Assembly (NCBI GenBank): GCA_036794995.1 | Contig: DAIRFP010000066.1 | Location: 1 to 23,137 of the forward strand | Source of the DNA: DAIRFP01 sp036794995 | Lineage (GTDB): Bacteria > Desulfobacterota > Binatia > UBA9968 | DNA length: 23,137 bases | Reading direction: 5' to 3' | Shown: piece by piece, positions 1 through 6,452 of the stretch | Layout: each line of letters starts with the position of its first letter | Position numbering within the stretch: position 1 is the stretch's first letter | The notes under the pieces: generated by a model | The model's input: the letters and a program-made list of their open reading frames with translations, nothing else | What the model was told of the DNA's origin: nothing | Databases searched by the model: none | Position numbers and translations under genes: made by a program

Positions 1-26
1 TAGTTGCTCGAAGCTTCCGCTGAATG

Positions 27-95
27 TCAAATGCGATAAAACTGCCGGGCGTTCTCGAAGAAGATCCCGGCGATCATCGCATTCAAGCCGGATTC
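27..95 (-). pseudogene. C-terminal remnant of an amidohydrolase-2 gene
   Basis: Directly after the TAA stop of the racemase-fold gene, the same reading frame continues for 22 codons to a TGA and ends in IFFENARQFYRI. This is the typical last helix of amidohydrolase family 2 proteins (I-L/F-x-x-N-A-x-R-F-Y-x-I); the amidohydrolase at 16993-18030 ends comparably with ILCANPTRFYGL. There is no start codon and no catalytic part, so I read it as the stump of a lost amidohydrolase gene. The match is short and rests on pattern recognition only. Confidence 0.5.
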
Positions 96-830
96 TTAGG
101 TTGGCATCTCTGCCAAAAGCCTTCCATAGCCTCGCACCGGATGACCCAAGCCGAGCCGTAACTGTGTTTCCCAACAGCGGGCCGGCCCGGCGTGCACGAC
201 GGGGAGTCCCGTCGCTGCTTCCAGCCGATCGATGATATCCAGGGTTTTCCATGCGACACCGAGCATGTAGATGCCCTCCGCCTCTTTATGCTTGGCGGCA
301 ATGCCGGTCATGAATTCGAAGATCTGCTCCGGCGGAACCCTGGGGACGTCGGCAAAGGGAGCGTCGATTCCTTCCATGGCAAGCACCTGGAAGCCCGCCT
401 CGGTGAAATAGCGGGCGAAGATGGTGTTCAGCTTCTCCGGAAAGTAGCTGGCGCCGACGAACTTCTTGATGCCGAGAGTGCGCAGCGCATGCACGTGATT
501 TTGACCGGACGTGAACATCGGCACACCGTACTTCTTCTCCCAGGAGCTGATGATCTCTTGCTCGCCCTTGTAGCCGAGCAACATGAACGGCGGCGCGCCG
601 CCGGGCCGTACCAGGTTCGCGCCCATGTTCACTAACTCCGCCGCCTTCGCTTCGTACCCCGGCATCGAAGTGCTGAACTCCTCTTCGGTGCCGCGGGTGA
701 AATTCATCGTCAAGGTCACGAACTTGATCTTGGCGGGGATCTTCTGATCGAGATCGACCTCCTGGCCGGCCTCCGGTCTGTTGGTCGGTCTGACGGTGCC
801 GACGAAGTATTCTTTTTGACTATCAGCCAT
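96..830 (-). CDS. Asp/Glu racemase-fold protein, arylmalonate decarboxylase/maleate isomerase-like, without the usual cysteines
   Basis: A 244-residue protein of the Asp/Glu/hydantoin racemase superfamily, closest in layout to arylmalonate decarboxylase and maleate cis-trans isomerase. The C-terminal part (about residues 186-240: TLD, then GLPVVHAGPARCWE, then GYGRLL) follows the arylmalonate decarboxylase pattern of TLD, PVVSSxPAxxWD and GYGRLL. Family enzymes use one or two cysteines, one after the second strand (glycine in arylmalonate decarboxylase) and one just before the TLD motif. Here these sites read RPGGAPPF (about 75-82) and MLGVAWKTLD (189-198), both without Cys. The only Cys is C219. 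A racemase or decarboxylase reaction is therefore uncertain. The start has a good GGGAGG ribosome site. It lies 56 bp downstream of the ParB-like gene and may be cotranscribed with it. Confidence 0.8.
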   Translation of the reverse strand: MADSQKEYFVGTVRPTNRPEAGQEVDLDQKIPAKIKFVTLTMNFTRGTEEEFSTSMPGYEAKAAELVNMGANLVRPGGAPPFMLLGYKGEQEIISSWEKKYGVPMFTSGQNHVHALRTLGIKKFVGASYFPEKLNTIFARYFTEAGFQVLAMEGIDAPFADVPRVPPEQIFEFMTGIAAKHKEAEGIYMLGVAWKTLDIIDRLEAATGLPVVHAGPARCWETQLRLGLGHPVRGYGRLLAEMPT

Positions 831-886
831 AGCCTGTTCCTCCCTTTCGATTTGATGCGATTAACTTGGTTGTGTGAATCGTCAGT

Positions 887-1873
887 CTATTCCTCCGGCG
901 CGCCCCCCGACTTCGCCAGGTCTTCCATCTTCACTTTTTCCACATTGAGCTTGGCGCCGGCTTTTGTCATGCGATCCATGACTTCGTCAAAGCTCAGCGG
1001 CGCGGCTTCCTTGGGGCGGAAGCGCATCGGGTTGATGCGGGCAACCACGAAGCTCTTGAGATAAGGGCTGGACAGACCTTTGGACTTGAGAGCTTCGACC
1101 TTTGCCACAACAAGATCGTCCAACTCCATGACGGTGTTGGCCCGCTCTTGTCGAATTGCCAAGGCTGTTTCAAGCGGCTTTTTGAGAAACTCGTCGGCGC
1201 GTCTCAGGATCGGGTGGTAAGCGCCGCCGCTAAAGCGCGGGCGCGCCAGATAGCAAAGGCCCAGGGTGATGAGGGCGGCTTCTTCAAACTCCAGTTCGTA
1301 GTTCTCCTCTGTGGCGTTATTCAACGTCGCCAGCTCCTGGTACATTTTTATGACTTCCAGCGCGCGCTCGCGCAGGTTGTGCGCTTTCTCCGTATTGAGC
1401 GCGAGGATCTGGTAAGCAGCGGATTGTTCCGGGACCACGATGGCGACGATGGTCTTTGCACCGAGTGTGCGCATGGCGGACAGCCGGTGATTGCCGTTAG
1501 GTGTCCAATAGCGCGTCTCGGTCTCTCGGCGCTCCTTTCGCACGACGACAATCGGATCGAGAAAGCGGCCCAGCTTGGCGATGACGGACTCGAGTTTGCG
1601 CGCATGGGTGTCCGAGAGATTTCGCTGATAGGGAGTCGGCTCGACTTTTTCGATGGGAAGCGCGGCCATGACGAGCCACCGTCCGCCGAAGGGTTCCCGA
1701 TAGGACGCTAGAACTTTGCCGCCGTCGTCTTCGATCGCTGCTTGCAACTCGCTGACGTTGCTCGGCGCGGCAGTGGCAAGGAGCTCTTCGGGCCCAATGG
1801 CGATGGACTTGCCCGCCGGCTTTCTACGTTTCCGCGGCGATCCCGGCCTTTGCTTGGCTTTCTTTTCGGCCAT
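887..1873 (-). CDS. ParB/Srx-fold N-terminal domain protein
   Basis: 328 residues. A lysine/arginine-rich N-terminus (1-22) precedes a ParB N-terminal-like domain at about 68-150: ALPIEKVEPTPYQR, a long helix, FLDPIVVVRK, and the signature GNHRLSAM at 127-134 (the ParB box GxxR/H-R). The region after 160 is helical and I do not recognise it; it does not look like the classical ParB helix-turn-helix. No parA lies nearby, so a role in chromosome segregation is unlikely. ParB-fold domains also serve as CTPases, nucleases or regulators, and none of these can be chosen from sequence. It sits 42 bp after the MFS gene and 56 bp before the racemase-fold gene, all leftward. No strong ribosome site precedes the ATG. 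Confidence 0.8.
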   Translation of the reverse strand: MAEKKAKQRPGSPRKRRKPAGKSIAIGPEELLATAAPSNVSELQAAIEDDGGKVLASYREPFGGRWLVMAALPIEKVEPTPYQRNLSDTHARKLESVIAKLGRFLDPIVVVRKERRETETRYWTPNGNHRLSAMRTLGAKTIVAIVVPEQSAAYQILALNTEKAHNLRERALEVIKMYQELATLNNATEENYELEFEEAALITLGLCYLARPRFSGGAYHPILRRADEFLKKPLETALAIRQERANTVMELDDLVVAKVEALKSKGLSSPYLKSFVVARINPMRFRPKEAAPLSFDEVMDRMTKAGAKLNVEKVKMEDLAKSGGAPEE

Positions 1874-1915
1874 AAAGACTACTTTGTCCGCGATGTTTCC
1901 TTAACATAGCAACCG

Positions 1916-3166
1916 TCACTGTTCCAACCGCCGGATATTCGGCGAGAATATCGCGACGCTCAAAGCCGTCGCGGTTACGAACGCGCCGCCGACCAACACG
2001 GCCATTGGCGCCCCGGCGTATTCGGCGATCGCGCCGGCGATCAGTCCGCCCACCGGCATGATATCCCAGGCGAGGCCGTAGATGCCCATTACTCGCCCGC
2101 GCAATTGATCCGGCAGATTCACCTGCAGGATCGCGTTGATCGTCGTGATGTAGAACTGGCTAGCGATGCCGAGCGCGTAGGCTAATATCAGCGACAGAGG
2201 ATACGACTTTGAAACCGCAAAGGTAATCAGCAGCATACCGAAAACAATGGCGCCCCCGATGGCTTGCCGCCCTTTGCCGCGGGAGTTGGAGAAGGTTGCC
2301 ACCGCGAGCACGCCGCAGAGGGCGCCCAAGCCGCCGGCGCTTTGCAAGAAGCCGAATCCTTGCGCGCCGACGTCGAGAACGCCGCGCGCGAATACCGGCA
2401 TCAGGATCAGATAGGACATGCCAAAGGCGCTGTTGAAGAAGGTCATCCCAATGAAGGTGTAATAAATCTCATGGGTCCGAATGAAGTTTAGGCCTTCCAT
2501 CATGTGCTGGAGCAGTCCGCCGGAAGCAACCGCAGTGGGCTGATGCGCGAATCGTATGCCGAGCCACAAGCACACCGCGCTGAGCGACGCAAAGAAACAA
2601 AAATAATAGGTCGGGCCGATGCCGATCAGATAGATCATCATGCCGGCTACCGCGGGACCTACGAGCCGGTTCAATTGCCAGATCGTGCCACCCACGGCGA
2701 CCGCGTTTGCGATATCTTCTTGCGGCACCATCTGCGGTAAGAGAGCCATGCGACTTGGGCGGTCGAAGGCTTTGATGCACCCGGACAAAAACGCGAGGGC
2801 CATGACATGCCATAAGGCGATCCATTGGATGATCACCAGCGTGGCGAGAATAAAGAAGATAGCAGCCGACCCGAGTTGAGAAAGGATCATGATGAGTCTG
2901 CGGTCGGCGCGATCGGCAATGACGCCGCCAATAAGAGTCAAGGTGATAGTCGGGGCGGCAAAGGCTAGCCCGGTGAGTCCGAGCAGGAGCGGTGAGTTGG
3001 TGAGTTCCAATACCAACCAGCTTTGTGCTACGCCTTCCATGTTTTGGGCCAGGACGGAGGAGAGCTGGCCGAGCCAATAGAGCCGATAGTTGCGATGGCG
3101 CAGCGCGCTCAGGGGTGCGGCGATTCGGCGGCTTCGGGTGGTGGGCTGTGCGGCGGCTTCGGACAT
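1916..3166 (-). CDS. MFS transporter, EntS-like (MFS_3) family
   Basis: 416 residues with about twelve hydrophobic segments. After a short Arg-rich cytoplasmic start, the first segments contain YRLYWLGQLSS and NMEGVAQSWLVLELT, typical of the enterobactin-exporter-like MFS_3 family. The loop GGVIADRADRR (about 80-90) is the MFS motif A between helices 2 and 3, and LPDQLRGRVMGIYGL is the corresponding loop in the second half. It is an inner-membrane exporter, probably driven by the proton gradient; the substrate cannot be told. The start lacks a clear Shine-Dalgarno sequence, but a TTGACA promoter lies just upstream. It leads a leftward group with the ParB-like and racemase-fold genes and diverges from glutathione reductase. 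Confidence 0.9.
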   Translation of the reverse strand: MSEAAAQPTTRSRRIAAPLSALRHRNYRLYWLGQLSSVLAQNMEGVAQSWLVLELTNSPLLLGLTGLAFAAPTITLTLIGGVIADRADRRLIMILSQLGSAAIFFILATLVIIQWIALWHVMALAFLSGCIKAFDRPSRMALLPQMVPQEDIANAVAVGGTIWQLNRLVGPAVAGMMIYLIGIGPTYYFCFFASLSAVCLWLGIRFAHQPTAVASGGLLQHMMEGLNFIRTHEIYYTFIGMTFFNSAFGMSYLILMPVFARGVLDVGAQGFGFLQSAGGLGALCGVLAVATFSNSRGKGRQAIGGAIVFGMLLITFAVSKSYPLSLILAYALGIASQFYITTINAILQVNLPDQLRGRVMGIYGLAWDIMPVGGLIAGAIAEYAGAPMAVLVGGAFVTATALSVAIFSPNIRRLEQ

Positions 3167-3198
3167 GGTGACTGAAAGAGATCCCAGAAGGTTCTGCC

Positions 3199-3227
3199 AT
3201 ATTTCATGAATCGCTTCATACTGTCAA
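3199..3227 (-). promoter_or_regulatory. sigma70-type promoter for the MFS gene
   Basis: Leftward perfect TTGACA (3222-3227), 17 bp spacer, AAATAT (3199-3204; three matches to TATAAT). The predicted start is about 26 nt before the MFS ATG. It is divergent from, and does not overlap, the promoter for glutathione reductase. Confidence 0.5.
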
Positions 3228-3243
3228 AGACAACCTCGGGTGG

Positions 3244-3272
3244 TTGAGGAAAACGGTGCTACCTTTTATCAT
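3244..3272 (+). promoter_or_regulatory. sigma70-type promoter for glutathione reductase
   Basis: TTGAGG (3244-3249), 17 bp spacer, TATCAT (3267-3272; five of six matches to TATAAT). Transcription would start near 3279, leaving a leader of about 25 nt that carries the GAGGGG ribosome site. Confidence 0.6.
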
Positions 3273-3303
3273 GACCGGGATCTGAAGAGAGGGGTATTTT
3301 CTC

Positions 3304-4662
3304 ATGGCACAGTACGATTATGATCTTTTTACGATCGGCGCAGGTTCGGGAGGCGTGCGCGCCAGCCGGGTGTCGGCGTCCTGTGGCGTTAAAGTGGCGG
3401 TGGCTGAGGAACGTTATCTGGGCGGAACTTGTGTCAACGTCGGTTGTATTCCGAAGAAGCTCCTGGTTTATGCCGCCCATTATAGTGAAGATTTCAAAGA
3501 CGCCGCGAGTTACGGCTGGACGGTGGGGCAGCCCAGTGTCGATTGGGCGAAACTGATTGCCAACAAAGACAAAGAGATAAACCGCCTAAACCACGTATAC
3601 CGAAAGCTGCTGCAAGATTCCGGCGTCACAATCATCGATTCACGGGCGGAAATTGCCGACCCTCACACCGTTGTTGTTGATGGGAAGAAGATCACGGCAA
3701 GATATATTCTCGTTGCCGTGGGCGGTTGGCCCATCGTGCCGAGGTTTCCGGGATCGGAACACGCAATCACTTCCAACGAGGCATTCTACCTGCCGAGCTT
3801 GCCGAAAAGGGTGATCATTGTCGGCGGCGGTTACATCGGTGTCGAGTTTGCCGGCATTTTTCACGGCCTGGGTGCGGTAGTGACGCAGCTTTATTGGGGT
3901 CCGTTGTTTCTCCGCGGCTTTGACGACGATTGCCGTAAAACGCTGGCCGAGGAGATGAAAAAGAAAGGCATCGACCTGAGGGTCAATGCCGATATTGAAA
4001 GAATCGAAAAGATCGGCGCGGGCTTACGCGCCACATTAAACAACGGCGCACACATAGACGCCGACCAAATTCTTTACGCCACGGGACGGATGCCGAATAC
4101 CGCTTCGCTGGGGCTAGCGAATACCAGCGTGCAGATGAACCCTGACGGTTCCATCGTCGTAGACGACTATTCGAAAACCAACGTCGACAGCATCTATGCG
4201 ATCGGCGATTGCACCAACCGGATGCAGCTGACGCCGATTGCGATCGCCGAAGGGCGTGCAGTTGCCGAGACTCTCTTCAATCACAACCCGATGAAACCTA
4301 ACTATATGAACGTGCCTTCCGTAGTATTCGGCAACCCGAACTTGGGCACAGTTGGGCTCATCGAGGCCGAGGCGCGGGAACGCTACAGGAATATCGATGT
4401 CTACAAGACCAATTTTCGGTCACTCAAGCACACCCTGACGGGGAGCGATGAGAAGACGATGATGAAACTGGTTGTCGATCAGGCGACGGGCAAAGTGTTG
4501 GGTTGTCACATGGTAGGTCCTGATGCCGGGGAAATCATTCAGGGGCTGGCGGTGGCGTTGAATTGCGGAGCGACCAAGGCTCAGTTCGACGCAACCATCG
4601 GCATCCACCCGACGGCAGCCGAAGAGTTCGTCACGATGCGAACGAAAGTCGCGCCGGAGTAG
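3304..4662 (+). CDS. gor: glutathione-disulfide reductase (FAD-dependent)
   Basis: A 452-residue class I pyridine nucleotide-disulfide oxidoreductase that reduces a low-molecular-weight disulfide, most likely GSSG, in the cytosol. Seen: FAD-binding GAGSGG (12-17), redox centre GGTCVNVGCIPKK (C43 and C48), second Rossmann fingerprint GGGYIG (174-179), FAD motif YAIGDC, and C-terminal dimer-face HPTAAEE with the catalytic His-Glu pair. Length and start are normal for glutathione reductase, with a GAGGGG ribosome site. Odd points: in E. coli enzyme numbering, which matches here without gaps, A179 is Gly and the 2'-phosphate-binding R198 is Trp, while R204 is kept. Cofactor preference may therefore differ from NADPH. 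It is a single gene with its own promoter. Assignment to glutathione rather than another thiol rests on family resemblance. Confidence 0.93.
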   Translation: MAQYDYDLFTIGAGSGGVRASRVSASCGVKVAVAEERYLGGTCVNVGCIPKKLLVYAAHYSEDFKDAASYGWTVGQPSVDWAKLIANKDKEINRLNHVYRKLLQDSGVTIIDSRAEIADPHTVVVDGKKITARYILVAVGGWPIVPRFPGSEHAITSNEAFYLPSLPKRVIIVGGGYIGVEFAGIFHGLGAVVTQLYWGPLFLRGFDDDCRKTLAEEMKKKGIDLRVNADIERIEKIGAGLRATLNNGAHIDADQILYATGRMPNTASLGLANTSVQMNPDGSIVVDDYSKTNVDSIYAIGDCTNRMQLTPIAIAEGRAVAETLFNHNPMKPNYMNVPSVVFGNPNLGTVGLIEAEARERYRNIDVYKTNFRSLKHTLTGSDEKTMMKLVVDQATGKVLGCHMVGPDAGEIIQGLAVALNCGATKAQFDATIGIHPTAAEEFVTMRTKVAPE

Positions 4663-4765
4663 CATGGACGAGATCTGTCCTGTGTTCAAAGTTTCGGTCT
4701 TTGGATTTCGCTTTCCATTGCTGCATGGATTCCACTGCCGCGCTCCGACCTCGTTTCGCCCGTTG

Positions 4766-4800
4766 AGATGTCTCCGTTGTCAGTTGTTGTCAGGACATCT
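4766..4800. repeat. inverted repeat in the 257-bp gap after gor
   Basis: AGATGTC (4766-4772) and GACATCT (4794-4800) form a perfect 7-bp inverted repeat around a 21-nt loop that itself contains two TTGTCAG copies. It is not followed by a clean T tract, so it is either a weak terminator for glutathione reductase or an operator. Otherwise the gap 4663-4919 holds only the hairpin at 4871-4898. Confidence 0.35.
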
Positions 4801-4870
4801 TGGTTTTGCCCGATTACTCTCGCTAGGCAAATCCCGCAAAATCAAGTTACTCGCCTGTGGCACAGCCGTT

Positions 4871-4898
4871 GCTGTCCTTCGTTCTGAATAAGGACGGC
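4871..4898 (+). promoter_or_regulatory. leader hairpin before the haem-oxygenase-fold gene
   Basis: GCTGTCCTT (4871-4879) pairs with AAGGACGGC (4890-4898) over nine positions with one G-U pair and a 10-nt loop. It ends about 13 nt before the AGAGGTG ribosome site of the next gene. This position suits an mRNA leader structure that could influence translation; no ligand or protein is implied. Confidence 0.35.
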
Positions 4899-4919
4899 TA
4901 CCCAGAAAAGAGGTGTCTT

Positions 4920-5666
4920 ATGGATCGGGGAACTTTTCGGGAACAACTCTTGGCTGTGATGGAACGCAAAGATCATTGGGCTTGGCCGGCGTTTACATCG
5001 GGCAGGGTAACCAAGACACTTCTCCACCTCCACTTCGAACAAGAATATGCTACCTACGTGCGTGATTTCCCCGTCATGGTAGGCTGGGCTTATGTACGTT
5101 GTCCGGTTCCGGAGGTACGTCGAAGCTTGGCTGAAAACCTCTACGAGGAAGAAACCGGCGGGTTGGTAGCCGGCAGTCCTCATCCGGAGCTATTCCTGGA
5201 TTATCCTCGTGGACTGGGTATGGATCTGAGGCGATTTGAACGTATAGAGCTACTCCCGGCGGCGCAGAAGTATCGCCACTTCCTTGATGAGGCCATCCAG
5301 CACTATGGCTGGGAGATCGCTGCGGCGATCGTTACAATTTTCATCGAAGGCACGAAAGACGAGCGTGCCGTAATAGACCCGTCAACTCCTAAAACGCCGG
5401 CACCGCCGCTCGAAGAACATCCGCTGGTCAAGCACTACGGCATGGCTATGGAACATCTGGCTCTTACTAAAGCCCATCGTCAGGTGGAGGGCGATCACCG
5501 CGCTTCGGCGTGGAATGCAATCCTGACCCACGTCTCGCCCACCCGGCGTGGTACGGTTGTGAGGTCGATGCATGATGCCCTGGAGCACTGGCTTTCGTAT
5601 CGGGACGAAGTTGCGGCCGTATGCGGTATCGCGCGCAATGGCGCTCGCAGTGCCAGCGCGGCCTAA
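4920..5666 (+). CDS. haem-oxygenase-fold protein (TenA/PqqC/CADD-like, iron-containing redox enzyme group)
   Basis: 248 residues, all-helical. I chose ATG 4920 because AGAGGTG lies at the right distance; an in-frame GTG at 4857 would put the leader hairpin inside the coding sequence. Seen: HFEQEYATYVRDF (38-50), the metal-site-like NLYEEETGG (73-81) followed by H88 in SPHPELF, IFIEGTKDE (E143), and a C-terminal HRQVEGDHR (186-194). This order of Glu, His, Glu and D-H motifs matches the CADD/PqqC-like diiron branch better than the thiaminase TenA. Family members oxidise small aromatic or amine substrates or make cofactors; the substrate here is unknown. No PQQ, thiamine or folate genes are near. 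It follows glutathione reductase at some distance and probably has its own transcript. Confidence 0.75.
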   Translation: MDRGTFREQLLAVMERKDHWAWPAFTSGRVTKTLLHLHFEQEYATYVRDFPVMVGWAYVRCPVPEVRRSLAENLYEEETGGLVAGSPHPELFLDYPRGLGMDLRRFERIELLPAAQKYRHFLDEAIQHYGWEIAAAIVTIFIEGTKDERAVIDPSTPKTPAPPLEEHPLVKHYGMAMEHLALTKAHRQVEGDHRASAWNAILTHVSPTRRGTVVRSMHDALEHWLSYRDEVAAVCGIARNGARSASAA

Positions 5667-5723
5667 AGCTTCTACCGTAACACCTTCGAACATAGCCCGC
5701 CGAACTTTCATCAGCTTCTTCGC

Positions 5724-5735
5724 TACACCGGTGTA
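5724..5735. promoter_or_regulatory. 12-bp perfect palindrome, possible operator
   Basis: TACACCGGTGTA is a perfect 12-bp palindrome in the 141-bp gap before the small exported protein, about 70 bp upstream of its start. Size and symmetry suit a dimeric regulator site. No partner regulator is identifiable. Confidence 0.3.
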
Positions 5736-5761
5736 ACCCCACGCGCCCTCACTGCTGCTAA

Positions 5762-5789
5762 TAAACATTTCTGCCTCACACGCGTCTAA
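5762..5789 (+). promoter_or_regulatory. weak candidate RpoE-type promoter for the heptad-repeat protein
   Basis: TAAACATTT, then GTCTAA (5784-5789) 17 bp after the AAC core, resembles the ECF promoters at 9743-9771 (GGAACATTTT) and 11691-11718. The -35 lacks the leading GG, and transcription would begin inside or just before the ribosome site. This makes it a suggestion rather than a firm call. Confidence 0.3.
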
Positions 5790-5807
5790 TCGGCCAAGGA
5801 GGTGCTT

Positions 5808-6263
5808 ATGAACAAAAAAAGCAGCATCATTTGGTTAGGCGCTGGAATCATTTCTGTTTTGGCCTTGGCGAATCACGCCTCTGCGGATACCAGGCGTTTC
5901 GGCCATCCGGGATTCAATCGACCGGCGCATCGCGAGATTCGGGGCGACCGAAAGGAATTATTCAAGGATCGAGCGGAATTACGCAGTGATCTAAGAGAGC
6001 TGCATAGGGACAAGGCCGAGCTCCGTCGGGATATTCGACGCGGCGCCAGTCCGGAAGAGATTGCCCGGGGCAGAGCCGAAGTGAAACAGGGCCTTCGCGA
6101 GGTCTGGCAGGACCGTAGAGAGACTCGACAAGATCATCGGGAACTCCGGGGTGATCTAGACAAATACGGTTGGAATCGATCCTTCTATAACTACAACGGA
6201 AGGGTTGGCAATCCCGGGAATCGCTACGGCTCGTGGGACCGTAACCGGTGGCATCGCGATTGA
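5808..6263 (+). CDS. small exported basic protein of tandem charged heptads
   Basis: 151 residues. ATG 5808 is chosen because a textbook AAGGAGG lies just before it (an in-frame GTG at 5802 falls inside that site). An N-terminal signal peptide (hydrophobic about 8-25, AxA-type end at NHASA) predicts export to the periplasm. The mature part is made of seven-residue units of the form D-x-x-E-L-x-x: DRKELFK, DRAELRS, DLRELHR and DKAELRR in a row, and a second run DRRETRQ, DHRELRG nearer the C-terminus. Asp/Glu and Arg alternate, which suggests a highly charged single helix or coiled coil. The tail is Asn/Gly/Tyr/Arg-rich. I do not recognise a named family. An intrinsic terminator follows, so it appears to be a single-gene transcript. 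Confidence 0.8.
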   Translation: MNKKSSIIWLGAGIISVLALANHASADTRRFGHPGFNRPAHREIRGDRKELFKDRAELRSDLRELHRDKAELRRDIRRGASPEEIARGRAEVKQGLREVWQDRRETRQDHRELRGDLDKYGWNRSFYNYNGRVGNPGNRYGSWDRNRWHRD

Positions 6264-6324
6264 GGAAAGAATGGTCACTTAACTCGCAACCATAACTTCC
6301 AACCACTTTTATCTCTCTCTCCTC

Positions 6325-6360
6325 AGGGAGGCGCGCAACAAGCCCGCCTCCCTTTCTTTT
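6325..6360 (+). terminator. intrinsic terminator after the heptad-repeat gene
   Basis: AGGGAGGCG (6325-6333) pairs perfectly with CGCCTCCCT (6345-6353) around an 11-nt loop, followed by a T-rich stretch TTTCTTTT. It is the clearest rho-independent terminator in the window. Confidence 0.85.
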
Positions 6361-6386
6361 CGATCGCGGCGTCATGCTCCGGTTGC

Positions 6387-6416
6387 TTGACATCGAAAAT
6401 CATGCGGACCTATAAC
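6387..6416 (+). promoter_or_regulatory. strong sigma70-type promoter for the amidohydrolase-NUDIX pair
   Basis: Perfect TTGACA (6387-6392), 18 bp spacer, TATAAC (6411-6416; five of six matches). Transcription would start near 6423, about 30 nt before the ATG at 6453. Confidence 0.7.
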
Positions 6417-6452
6417 CGTTAAGGGGCAATTCTCAACAAAGGACGGACGATC

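Noticed and set aside
2469..3200. Leftward 243-codon frame overlapping the MFS gene
   Set aside because: It is out of frame with a clear twelve-helix transporter; its translation is Arg/His/Pro-rich noise.
4664..4891. 75-codon frame starting right after the glutathione reductase stop
   Set aside because: Cys/Leu/Arg-rich product without ribosome site, running through the inverted repeats.
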